Source: Typhlomys cinereus
Taxonomy: Eukaryota; Chordata; Mammalia; Rodentia; Platacanthomyidae
Assembly: GCA_023101885.1 (NCBI GenBank)
Contig: JALPQD010000006.1
Coordinates: forward strand, 15,958,085-16,022,084
Reading direction: 5' to 3'
DNA length: 64,000 nt
Shown here: positions 43,131 through 53,720 of the stretch, one piece after another
How the letters are laid out: the number at the start of each line of letters is the position of its first letter
Numbering within the stretch: position 1 is the first letter of the stretch
The notes under the pieces: model-generated
What the model was told of the DNA's origin: nothing
Seen by the model: only the letters and a program-made list of their open reading frames with translations
Database searches by the model: none
Translations under genes and position numbers: made by a program

Positions 43131-46079
43131 AGAATGAAGATAGCTTGGGATGAGTATTTTGCCTCTCTGGAACGACTTGAAGGAAAGGCTCAAACTCCAT
43201 AAGGTATTGTAAATCACTCATTGTGCCCATCTGCAGCACAGCTCCACAAAGGTCTGCATCAGGTTGAACCAATTTTTTATTAGGACTTGCGTGGCTAATG
43301 AATTAATGGTTTGGGGGACAGCAGTTTGAAAAACAATTAAAGCTAGGTTGCTGTTTACTTATGGAAGGAGATAATAACTGTCATGCCTGTGGAGTCATCA
43401 CTTTGATTTGAACAATTAATTCCAAACACCAGTACTTAAGGTGGGTGCACAAATACTAATTGGTAGTCTATCTGCAAGCCACAAGAGGGAGTGATGCATG
43501 ATGTTTTCCTGACTTGGGTAATTGTTGGAAATTATTTGTGATAGGATAGGCATGAAGAAAAGACTTGGTCTAAAAGTTATGAATAATAATACAGAGGAGT
43601 TTAAGCAAAAATAATCTTATTAGCCCCATATACAAGCATAGGATCTGAGTTCTTGAAAGGCCGTATGGTATGTTGAGGATTCCTCTGTGGAAAAAAGCAC
43701 ACTGAAGATTTGATCCTGGTTTGTTCAGGCCTCAGAACAACAGTACTGAAGGGAATATGAAAAGGCAACGAGGCAGCTCATGCTACCTGAGATGTCTCCA
43801 AAACTGTGATGGTTAAGTCCCTCTCCCCACCTCTGGGTCCTACAGTCAAACTGATTAGTGTGTGAGGCTACAAACCTCACATTTTAAAAGAAGTCAAGAA
43901 AGAAAAATTGGTAAAGGAGAATGAATTTCTTTACAGATTGCTCAAAAGAGAGGGAATGAAAAAGTTTAATTTCTTCCCACTTTTCCTGTAGCCATTCAGG
44001 CTAGAACAAGTGTAAGTCTGCGACAGGTTAATATTCTCTTCTAGAGTAGGAAAAGGGACACAGGCCTAGTCTGTCTCTATTCTCTGCTGCTGGTACAGAT
44101 GTGTTAGGCAATCAGACAGACATTGGTAGATGAACCACTGAGAATGGATCCTTTCCCCTGATAAACTTTGGACTCCACATCTCGTTTCCTACCAATATCA
44201 GAGCTTTACTGAATATCATTAAGGACAAGCCACTTCCTTATGGTCTAAAGGAAAGATCTGAGTTCTAGTTCTGATTCTGGATGGAGACAGGATATTCAGA
44301 TCTGTCCCAAAAATTTAAAAAGTGCATGAGATTATCCCCTCCCTTAAGAGATAACTTAGCTGGCCCTGTCATTGAAGGCCAGAAGACCAGACCTCAGGAA
44401 ACCTGATTACAAGGAAGATGTACTGTAGAGATGGAGGAATAATTATCCTCCTGATAAGATGATGTGCATGCACCCCCAAACCTTCCCTTGATGCAGATGT
44501 TTATAGGCTTTCACAAGTTTGTTTTCTAAGTTCCAAATCAAAGCATATATTTTCCTTTATTACTTTCTATGTGTTTGGATATTGAACAAAATCCGAAGAA
44601 TTCTTGCCATTTCTCTCTGGGCTTTCTTGCTTTTTCTCTGAAGGCACTCTCCTCCCTAGAGCTACTTAAAGAATTCCATTGCTGACCCTTTTGAGTTATC
44701 AAAAGGAATAACTATTTCTTTTTCTCAGCTCCATCTTCCTCCTGACAGCAGCCTGGAGTAGAAGCTTGCCTACCTTGTAGCTTTTCTTTCACACTGTAAT
44801 AAAATAGCACTTGAGTTTCCAATACACTAAGCACCTGCAAAAAGGAACCCTGATTTCCAAGTAATGTATGAGTTGCTCAAGTGTTTGTTCCAGACACAAA
44901 GAACCTGAACATTGCAGCACAAAATCCTCTCATTGCGTACTGCTGGTAACCGTTCATTCAAATCCATTCAGAGGAGGAAAATGGGAGCTTAAAGATGCCC
45001 AAATGCTGAAAGAGAACACAATCAATTTCTGTGTGATGTAAGATGTACCCATTTTTTTGCGTTAAGTCCTCTCCTTTGATAGTCCAGGGCAGAAGATTCA
45101 AATCTTTTCTTTGGAGTTCAGCAGTTGTACAGACCCCTGTGTGTCTGTCACATACACTCATCATTTTCCATTTGTAACAGAAAAAAAGGGAACAAACAAA
45201 TAAGTAAGCAAACAAACAAACAAAAAACAGAAACACTCTGATATGCACTGGAAGTATGGGTTTCTTTTGTCCACCAGATAGTGAATTATGAGTCAGGAAA
45301 AGAGTTTTGAATGTTTAATATAAAATAAAAAATAACAGGAACAATAGAAACTCCGAGATGAAAGCTGGGAAAACCATTAGCTCCTGGATTGAATTCAAGT
45401 CATGGTCTTATTTGATCAATTAGTTGAAGGTTCAATATCTGTTTTTCTGACATTTTATATGTGTTTTTATTTTTACTGCTTATTTTCACACACCTTTATA
45501 ATAGAGTTTTCTTCATAATAACTTGTTTCTTTACAATAGAGAAAAATTCAATTTTAGTATGATCCACTTGTTTTCTCATAAGAAGATATTAAAAGCATAA
45601 ATCCAATATATTTTAATAAAGAAAAAAATGGCAAAATTGTGTACATGTTGCGAACACTTGTTTAGGGTATATCAAAATACAGTAAAAAGTGAAATTCTAG
45701 AGTTAAATGCAAGGGCATTGCCTTAAGATGTTTTAATTTACAACCCTTACTGCATATAAAATATTGTTAAAAACAGAAATAATTCAATATGTTCACAGTG
45801 AAATTGTGCCAAGAACACAAGTCTGTGAAGGTGTTCCTTGTGCTATAAAGCAGAATTATCCACTGGGGCGGTTTGTCACTGGTATATGACTCATAGGACC
45901 TAGGAAACAGAACTTGACCTTTCATGGTTCCTAGATTCTAAGTCAGGATAAAAGTCACACAGTTGGTGGGAGAATTGTCTTCACTCTGATACACCAATGT
46001 AGAGAAAAATAGGAAGATAGTTGCTTATCTCTGGGGTAGTCAGTCTTGAATCCCAGGAATGTAGGTCCCTTTTATTCTA
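43131..46079. other. Unassigned sequence with a candidate enhancer block
   Basis: No gene. The stretch 43258-43520 is repeat-free and carries TCF-like ctttgat (43401-43407), SOX-like aacaat (43411-43416) and several ATTA motifs. A caaa-type simple run lies at about 45193-45226. The 96-codon minus-strand frame at 44958-45248 runs through that simple repeat and is not a gene. Confidence 0.35.
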
Positions 46080-46395
46080 AGAAACCCATTACTGGGGAGA
46101 AAAGGGGAGATTTATTCCACTTACAGTTTCCGGAGGGGAGATACAGTCCATTATGGTGGAAAAGGCATGGCTGGCTGGCAGAAGCTGGAGGTGTTCTTGG
46201 TCACTGCAAACATGATGGAGGCAGAGAACTACTGCAAGCTCAAGAGCAGACTTACTCACTCAAGCAGGACAGAGCTAACCAGCCTTAAGGCCCACCCCCT
46301 GCCACCGCCTTCCTCCAGGAAGCATCCACCTCCTAAAGGTGCCGTGTCCATCCCAAAGTGGGGGACAACTCACATTTCCAACCATGACACCCTGT
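46080..46395 (-). mobile_element. Probable MaLR-type LTR fragment, antisense
   Basis: ggggagatttattccactta, cagtttccggaggggagata, gtccattatggtggaaaagg, then catgatggaggcagagaact and aaggcccaccccctgccacc follow the antisense order of rodent MaLR-type LTRs as I know them. Ends are approximate. Confidence 0.5.
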
Positions 46396-46720
46396 ATTGT
46401 TGAAAAAATGCCTCAATGTGGAATGTTGTTACTTCACTAAGAGTTGAAAGAGCCGAATGTCAATACTCAATCGTGCAATATGGTAGTTCTCCCTGTTTGT
46501 CACCACCATGACATTTCCTAAAATCTGCCATCTTGGTTGGAAGGTGGCAGTACAATAGTCATTCCCCAAACTAAATCAACTTATGTTCATAGATTTCTGC
46601 CTGGCCAATCCTGCTGATATCGTGACAGTGATTGAGTTTCAGCAGCCAGGCATTCTTTGATTCTCCACACCCTACTTTCCTGAAAACCCCTTGGCAACTC
46701 CAAATGGCAGGTCTACAAAA

Positions 46721-46857
46721 AGGAAGGAAGGGAGGGAGGGAGGGAGGGAGGGAGGGAGGGAGGGAAGGAGGAAGGGAGGGAGGAAGGAAGGAAGGAAGGA
46801 AGGAAGGAAGGAAGGAAGGAAGGAAGGAAGGAAGGAAGGAAGGAAGGAAGGAAGGAA
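46721..46857 (+). repeat. (GGGA)n/(GGAA)n microsatellite
   Basis: Pure purine 4-bp repeat: a gggagg-type first half and an uninterrupted ggaa second half. Long open frames across it are artefacts. Confidence 0.95.
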
Positions 46858-48519
46858 AACTCCCTCAGTTCTTTCTTCCACTCCTCTTCCCTAAGTTTTG
46901 TAAGTTGGCGAGTGGCAGGTGACACTCTTGTGTCTTGCTGGATGCCAAAGAACACTCTTCTCCACCCCTTCATGGCTTTAAGTCTTGAAGGAAACTAATC
47001 TATTCTAGAGGTGCTTCATTTTGTGTTTTCCTTTCTCCCATCAGCCTTACACTACCCCCTCGCCAGCACCACCTTATTTCTGGATGTTGCTGCTTGATTT
47101 ACAGGAGAATCGCAAAACCTGCTGACCTGAGAGCCAGAAAGAGATCTGGGAACCTGCCACTTCAAGCATTGTCAGCAAATATATGATACTTCTGAAGCAT
47201 GCTTTTTTAGTCTATCACTATACTCTATCCCATAAATTTATATCAACCATTTCTTTGTGCTTAAGAAATTTAATTATTTGTTTATTTGGGGGGAAAAGTA
47301 AAGCTCAAAGTAAAGCTGACTTGAATCCATTAAAATGTGAACTGAAGTTTACAACAAAAGCTCTACCTATATCAATGATCTTCAAGACTTAATGTAGAAA
47401 TTGTTGATTTTAGAGTTGGAATATTTCAGATCTAGACATGAATTATCCTGGCTATCTTTAGTACATTTAATAAACATTCTTTAGCCAAGTCTGTATCTAA
47501 CTTAACATCCTTATGACTCTCTGGCTATAGTCTTTTGGAATGCATTAATTTAAAAGACCACTGGCTTTTACTAATACAAGGTAAGCATGTAGCAAAAGAG
47601 CTTATGAATCCTGTAGCAGAGATTGCCCAGTTTACTCAAATCCACCTTCCTGATGTTTATACCAATATACAATATATTTAAAGTTCTTTGACTTACTACT
47701 TTATAATTATAAAATAAACTTCCTGAAATTGTTTCCGCACTGGAAAATGCTATTTAGGGCTACCTGAATCGATGTTCCTAGATCATGCTTACTCATCTTT
47801 AGCCCAAGAATAAACCATCTCTTTGTGAGTAGAAGCTGCGATTTGTGTCCACAGCGCTTTGATACCTACAGGTTAAGAGTTTCATCCAAGTCGATGCTTC
47901 TATTGTCACTGTGATCTGCTTGCTGGCATAAATATGCTTCTCTTCCATTCCATCCTCACCCATTCTCATTTTTCAATGCTAAGTGCCTCTATGGTGCATT
48001 TAAAACCTGACCAATTTTTGCTAATAATTTTGAAATCTTTTGGGCGTTCTAAATACTAGTAGCTTGGGGCTAGATGCTCAGTGTTTATTTCCACAGGGTA
48101 CAAAGTCTTTTCCAGCTCATTAAATTTTACTTTAATTAATCTAGCCACAACTTTATTAAAAAAGTATGCTTTGATTTAGGCTAAAGCTTTCTGTCTAGAA
48201 TTTATCTGTCCTGTCCTTAGATCAACAATTTTGAGCCTGTGATCCACTTTCCATTTTAATATATTCAGAAAGTGCAGAGACAATGAAAAGTTTAGTGGCT
48301 TAGCTGCATCTGGTAAAGAGGACACTTTGAAACAGAATTGTTTCCAATAGCAGTCTCAATACCAGCAAATTTGATAAATGAACAATATTGTATGAACTCA
48401 AAAAGGATCATCCCTCCCCCCGAATCAAGTTGATTCCATCTTCCACCACCGGTAATCATTATTAAAGAACTTTCAGAGCAAGGAACATTTCCATAGATTT
48501 CAGTTTCAAAGTATTACAT
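46858..48519. other. Unassigned sequence
   Basis: No gene or named repeat. Confidence 0.35.
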
Positions 48520-48620
48520 CACTCAATTTTTTAATTGGCTCTTTCATAAGAGCAATGATCCCCACTTTAAAGATGAAAAGACTGGGTGAGTAGAATTAAG
48601 TGACACATCTAAGGGTTATA
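48520..48620 (-). mobile_element. MIR SINE fragment
   Basis: atccccactttaaagatgaa, aagactgggtgagtagaatt, aagtgacacatctaaggg follows the antisense MIR core (ccccattttacagatgagga, aactgaggc, aagtgacttgcccaaggt). Confidence 0.5.
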
Positions 48621-49486
48621 TAAAGATTGATAAAAAAAAGCATTGTATTAACTGAATAACACAAATCCATAAAAGGAAGAGATGGGTGGGAGATCCTGCA
48701 TGTGCACATGATTGAAGGGTACCTCACGTACTTTCTTAGTTTTGAAACTAGACTCTTGCTTAAGTTTTCATAGACGTAAAACAACTTTCTCAGTACTGTA
48801 ATAGGGAAACAAGTCTCCAGCTGTCTGAAAAGTATATTCTCCATTCATGCTTCCTCAGTTATTGAAAGAATACTCTATTTTCTGTAGAACTCTTCCTGTA
48901 TCCTTCCTCAGCTTACTCTGCATGTCTGTAGGCAAGTGACAATGCTTACTTTCTAATAGCAGCAGGTGCATGGTAATATTGAATAAGGCAGCAAATATTA
49001 TGAATCGAAAGCTAATGGCACAGTACCATGTCTCACTTTAACACTAAACAAGGGAATGTGACTTTTAATGGCCAACTCGATTTAAGTTCCTGTGAAGCAG
49101 AAGTTATTATTGTCAGAGTTCTGAGATGAAATCCAAGGAAGTAAGCTTTTCCTATCTGTCTTCCATCTTCTCTTATCAGCAACAGTCAAGCATTCATAGT
49201 ACACAACTCTGGCGTGTTTATTGATCTCACTAAAGTCATTACAATCTTCTGTATAAAGCTTCTCTCTCATGACTGAAACACATAGCGAAGAGAGACTCGC
49301 CAGCACTAGAAAGGCTAAGATAACACAGAAAAAAGACAACAGAATGGAAATGAGCCTATGTTATCAAAAATATAAAGTAAAAAATTGGTTACCTTATAGT
49401 TAAGCACAACAAAATAATCTATTGTGGTGGTAGATGGTGTTTGCACAAGAAAATAACAACAAAAAAGATGCATCATTAAAAAGAAC
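48621..49486. other. Unassigned sequence
   Basis: No gene. The 85-codon minus-strand stretch at 49082-49339 starts with a hydrophobic segment but has no recognised family and no splice context. Confidence 0.35.
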
Positions 49487-49499
49487 TTTACTATTTGGA

Positions 49500-49658
49500 G
49501 GCTGGCAAGAGGACTCATTGGACAAAGGTATCTGTGCTTAAATCTGGTGACCTGATTTTATCCCCAGAGCCCAAATGATGGAAAAATAACTCAATTTCCA
49601 AAAGCTGCCTTCTGATATATTCTCTCTCTCTCTCTTTCTGATAAAAAATATTTAAACA
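49500..49658 (+). mobile_element. B2-like SINE with target duplication
   Basis: ggctggcaagaggactcatt, ggtgacctgattttatcccc, agagcccaaatgatggaaaa, ttccaaaagctgccttctga follow the B2-type plan, then a CT run and an A-rich tail. The flanks tttactatttgga (49487-49499) and tttattatttgga (49659-49671) form a 13-bp target duplication with one mismatch. Confidence 0.8.
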
Positions 49659-49671
49659 TTTATTATTTGGA

Positions 49672-50760
49672 ATGAGATTATCTACAAAGTATAAGTCTGT
49701 TTTAAAAGAAGCAAATTTCTGATAGAATAAGTTTCTCATTTATAAAAGGATATGCATGATGAATGATCTTTTGATTAAAAAATCCTGATCGGATAATTTT
49801 AGTTGGGAAAATTGAGAAAATAGAATTAAATACATTTTGGAATGATTTCTCACAAATGTTATGTCATGTTACTAATAGCATGCACATCCTGCTTGGCAGA
49901 GCCCCACCACCTGCTTATGGCTCCTATTTCTGAAGTATGTCCTTCTCATCATTTGTGTGAGTTTCACTGAGAAAATGATATAAAAGTTACTGGTGACAAA
50001 GGATTCATCACACAATGCTCTAACTGACTCCTTAAGGTGAAAGTAAGAGTCAGAAAGATGAAGAAAAGACTCTAAAAATTCCAGTCCTGTCTCACTAAAA
50101 TTGAGATGAGAGATTGTAGAAGGTAACACATTTTAATCAAGCTTTCTGTAAACCAGCAGGGAGTGAAAAGTCAGGAAGGATTTTATTTTATTTTCCAATT
50201 TATCTCTTCAGGGAACATATGTAGAAACTGTTTTGAGGGTGAGGCTTTATATATCTGAAGAACACAATTAGACGATGAACAGGCAGGAACTTGTGAAATA
50301 TCAATTTTCATTATTCCTATCTTTGGTACACCTACCAAAGACCCTATAAAAACTTTATAAAGTGTGCTCCTGTCTTCTGATATTGCAGGCCACCATTTCC
50401 CAGTGAAGGGTATGTAGAATTTTCCTAAATGAATAAAAATAAATTACATTCTGCTTTTTTCAAGATATTTAATCAATTTCTGTCATCCTGTAAACACTCA
50501 CGTGCGCATGCACACACACACACACTTCAGAGATCAACATGAGTGAAGACTAGTCACTTACGTGTTGAAGGGTTTATAAAGGTAATAAGGTGTTCCATCT
50601 AAAACAGTTCAAATATAGAAACTGATAATGACACACAAACATCAGTGGGGTATGAAAAATGTTGATTTCTCATATAAAAAGAAATTCTGGAAAGCACAGG
50701 GCAGAGTCACAATCAAATCCATGAAGACTTGAGAGGAAAGAGAGACAAGTGTCTTGGAAT
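49672..50760. other. Unassigned sequence
   Basis: No gene. A short CA run lies at 50510-50524. Confidence 0.35.
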
Positions 50761-50773
50761 TTTTTTTTTTTTA

Positions 50774-51108
50774 GACTTTAACATTTTTTTAATTTTTTTG
50801 TTTTTTTTAATTTTTTATTACTATTTATTCAATTGTGCCTGTGTGCGTATGTATGTGCGCATGCATGTGTGTATGTATGTGTATGTGTAGAACCACGGAC
50901 GAATCGTGAACCACCATGGACGCCTCCACCCACTGCCTTCTGCCCCGGGATTCACAGGCTCCGCCCTACCAGGACCAGAAGCGCAGGTTGCCCCCGCTTC
51001 TGCCTGGCGTCTATACGTGGGATCTGGGATCCGAACTCAGGACCTTCTGCCTGCAAGGCAGAGGCTTAACCCCTGAGCCACCTCTCCAGCCCGACTTTAA
51101 CATTTTTT
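50774..51108 (-). repeat. 16-bp target duplication of a SINE in a LINE-1 tail
   Basis: gactttaacatttttt lies at 50774-50789 and 51093-51108, immediately outside the antisense SINE. Confidence 0.9.
50790..51092 (-). mobile_element. tRNA-headed, CA-tailed SINE (low-decay copy), antisense
   Basis: Antisense order: A/T-rich tail, a TGTG/TATG run, ccatggacgcctccacccac, tgccccgggattcacaggct, ccaggaccagaagcgcaggt, cgtctatacgtgggatctgg, aggaccttctgcctgcaagg, and ctgagccacctctccagccc (head). It matches 5630-5937 throughout, keeps CpGs, and has an exact target duplication. Confidence 0.9.
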
Positions 51109-52113
51109 ATTATCTCCACTCATACAAACTTAATAGGTACACCAGTTCCCTCCCTCCCTCCTCCTCCCCCCACCCCTCTGCTCGCCCTCCCCTCACCCCT
51201 CCCTCCCCACCCCCCAGTGCCTCCCCTCCCCCAATCCCCGGAGAATCCTTTAATGTGCATGCCTGACTGTCCTCTGGGTCCTCCTCTCCGATAACATACA
51301 AGGACCCAGCGGCATTGCCCTGAACCCTTTCCTGTGTTCCCCTTAAGCATAGGAACACTATTATGGCTGTCAATCCCTTGCCTCCAAGGACCTTGGTGCT
51401 TTTAGCAAATGCTAGACTTTGTGGGGACAATAGTGTGTTGGGACATTGTGCAGGGCATGTAAAGTCCAATATGATTGCTTCTGCCCTAACTTGTGTGGAG
51501 TATCTTGCATATCATTGCTCCTCCCACCCTTGTGCTCTTACAATCTTACCGCCCCCTCTTCGGCAAATTTCCCTGAGCTTCAAGATGGGGAGAGATTAGG
51601 CTGGCCTAGTTCTAGGTGGTTGATATAGAGTCTCTGAAGTTCTGGATTATGGTTTGTTGATTTTCTTTTGTGGTTTTGCTGCTCCTGCAATGCCCTTCAC
51701 TCCATCCTGATGGGTATTGGATGTCACCCCCTGGCCAGAGATAAAAAACTGTTAAACTAGAGTCTTGTTATAAGAGTATATTCAAAGGTAGAGGCAATAA
51801 AAGTAGGAAAACACAGTGAGGGAGGGGTCAATCACCCATTTGCAAAATGGTTACTTATTATCTGCCAGACTATATGCCCTCCCCTTCTGGTGAGATCACA
51901 CCCCCTCAGTTGTAGATGATCAGGAACGAAAAGTCTCATTTCTTACTCTCAGTCCTTGATGGAGGCCTATTTTCTCTGCTGTTACATGGTCCCCTCTCTC
52001 CTTGTTTCTGGTGTGGCCCTCCTACCCCATCCCACCTGTTCAAACTCCTTGCAATTACTGTATTGCAGAGATTTATCGTTGAGTGTCTCTAGGTGGGCTG
52101 GGTGGGTTTGGTA

Positions 52114-52495
52114 CTAGAAGCCACCTATTAGGGAGTACATACGGTGCTTAATTTTCTGGGTCTGGGATACTTTGCTTAACATAATTGTTTCTAATGACAT
52201 CCATTTCCCGGCAAATTCCAGTACTTCATCATTTTTTATGGCTGAGTAGTACTCCATTGTATAGATGTACCACCTTTTCCTTATCCACTCGTCAACTGTT
52301 GGACATTTGGGTTGATTCCATGACTTTGCTATTATTGTAAACAGTGCTGCTATGAACATAGTCTCACTTGTGCTATCAAAGTGGACCTCTGCTGCATGGG
52401 GGGTTATTCCCAAAAGTGGAATCGCAGGGTCATATGGCATTTCAATCTTTAATTTCTTTAAGAATCTCCAGACGGCTCGCCAGAGTGAACTACCT
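52114..52495 (-). pseudogene. LINE-1 ORF2 C-terminal remnant
   Basis: About 127 codons are open from the truncation point to a stop. Landmarks include MPYDPAIPLLGITPH, MFIAALFTI, KSWNQPKCPT, YIYTMEYYSAIKNDE and MYSLIGGF, the usual ORF2 ending. It corresponds to 22970-23330 of the other LINE-1 but keeps one frame, where that copy is broken. The reverse transcriptase domain is absent. Confidence 0.9.
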
Positions 52496-52527
52496 TGATA
52501 TTGTAACTGAGTTAAAATTTAAGTCTC

Positions 52528-52682
52528 AGGGCTGGGGAGATGACTGAGCAGGCAATCTGTTTAATCTGTGTGGAGGTCACCTGGTAGAAGAACTGTTTTC
52601 TGAAAGTTATTATCAGATGATTACATGCATATTTTTTCTTTCTCTCTCTCTCAGTCATCACACATAAATTATTTAAAAGAAA
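52528..52682 (+). mobile_element. B2-like SINE
   Basis: gggctggggagatgactgag, ggaggtcacctggtagaaga, actgttttctgaaagttatt, then a CT run and A-rich tail suit a diverged B2-type element. It lies just outside the LINE-1 truncation point. Confidence 0.6.
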
Positions 52683-53069
52683 GAAAGTGAACCTTCGGTA
52701 CAAGTCCTCTGGCATAGGCTAGGTCTTACGTGGTTTTAAACTGTTGGTACTGCAGGAGGGACCATCTAGTTTTATCACACCTATGTACACAGTGTAGGAA
52801 TAAAGAATAAAGGGGAATGGTGGGCTTTAGAACCTATCAGTAATCAAACTTCAAAACTACAACTTGGCTCCTTATATTCAGAACTTACTTGCTATGTGTA
52901 ATAAATGGTACAATTTATCACTCTTGCTAACACAGTAATAATTCCTATCCCAATATCTTCTTCTATATGGTTGTCTTGAGAAAAAAATTAGGACATAGAT
53001 CTAAATGGTAATCAGCATTACTTGATGGTAGCAGCTTATACCTTTATGTCTAACATCTCTATTAGTTTA
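52683..53069 (+). other. Unassigned sequence with a possible MIR end
   Basis: 52915-53040 weakly resembles the sense MIR 3' part (cacagtaataattcctatcc, ctatatggttgtcttgagaa). Otherwise nothing is recognised. Confidence 0.3.
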
Positions 53070-53720
53070 AGTTTCATATTGCTAAATGAATACAGGACCC
53101 AAACAAATTAGGGAAAGAAGACGTTTATTTCCATTTACAGTTCCTGGTTATAGTTCATTATCATATTAGAAGAGTTTAATATCAGGAGCAAGAGGACTGA
53201 TCACGTCATGTCCACACAGAGAGGTGAGTGAGAAGCATGTTTTATCACTAACCAGGATGCCAAAATGCTGAACCAGCTCTCGCTATCCTACCCAACAACT
53301 GGTCCCATCCACTATAGGCTGAGTCTTTCTACATCAATAAGGTAATCTCCCACAGACTTTCTCAGGAGCTTCCTTTTTTTAAAAAAATTATTTATTCAAT
53401 TGTGCAGTGTGTGTGTGTGTGTGTGTGTGTAGAACCACGGGCGAATTCGGGAACCACCATGGACCGCCTTCCACCTCCTCCTTGTTTACTCTGCCCCAGG
53501 ATTCACAGGCTCCGCCCTACCAGGACCAGAAACGCAGACCGCCCGGTTTCAGCCCCGCATCTATACATGGGGTCTAGGATCCGAACTCAGGACCTTCTGC
53601 CTGCAAGGCAGAGGCTTAACCCCTGAGCCACGTCTCGAGCCCCAAGAGTTTCCTTAACTAAACAACATTTTAGTTATATGACCAAAGACTCAGCCAGCAA
53701 CTTTCAAGTTGGCATCTGTA
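53070..53720 (-). mobile_element. MaLR-type LTR, antisense, split by a SINE
   Basis: 53070-53377 contains agacgtttatttccatttac, agttcctggttatagttcat and ggtaatctcccacagacttt. 53643-53720 continues with gagtttccttaactaaacaa and tttcaagttggcatctgtaa. The two parts join in antisense MaLR-type LTR order (atttcggcttacagttccat, cccacagacttgc, caagttgacata). The SINE between them is a later insertion. Confidence 0.5.
53378..53642 (-). mobile_element. tRNA-headed, CA-tailed SINE (low-decay copy), antisense
   Basis: It carries a GT run (about 53406-53430), gaaccaccatggaccgcctt, ggattcacaggctccgccct, aggaccttctgcctgcaagg and taacccctgagccacgtctc in family order. The flanks aggagcttcctt (53364-53375) and aagagtttcctt (53644-53655) are a probable target duplication with two changes. 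Confidence 0.85.

Larger units (their letters stand above)
50761..52495 (-). mobile_element. 5'-truncated LINE-1, antisense
   Basis: It holds the ORF2 C-terminus (52114-52495), a 3' UTR of about 1 kb (51100-52113) with a C-rich tract on the plus strand (51145-51240), and a poly-A tail (the T-run at 50761-50772). It shares the 3' UTR of the LINE-1 at 19974. A SINE sits in its tail. I found no convincing target duplication. Confidence 0.9.

Noticed and set aside
46632..46922. Long Lys/Glu/Gly or Leu/Pro/Ser repeat frames on both strands
   Set aside because: They are translations of the GGGA/GGAA microsatellite.
51110..51469. 119-codon open frame on the minus strand
   Set aside because: It is the same LINE-1 3' UTR with its G-rich tract, also open by composition only.
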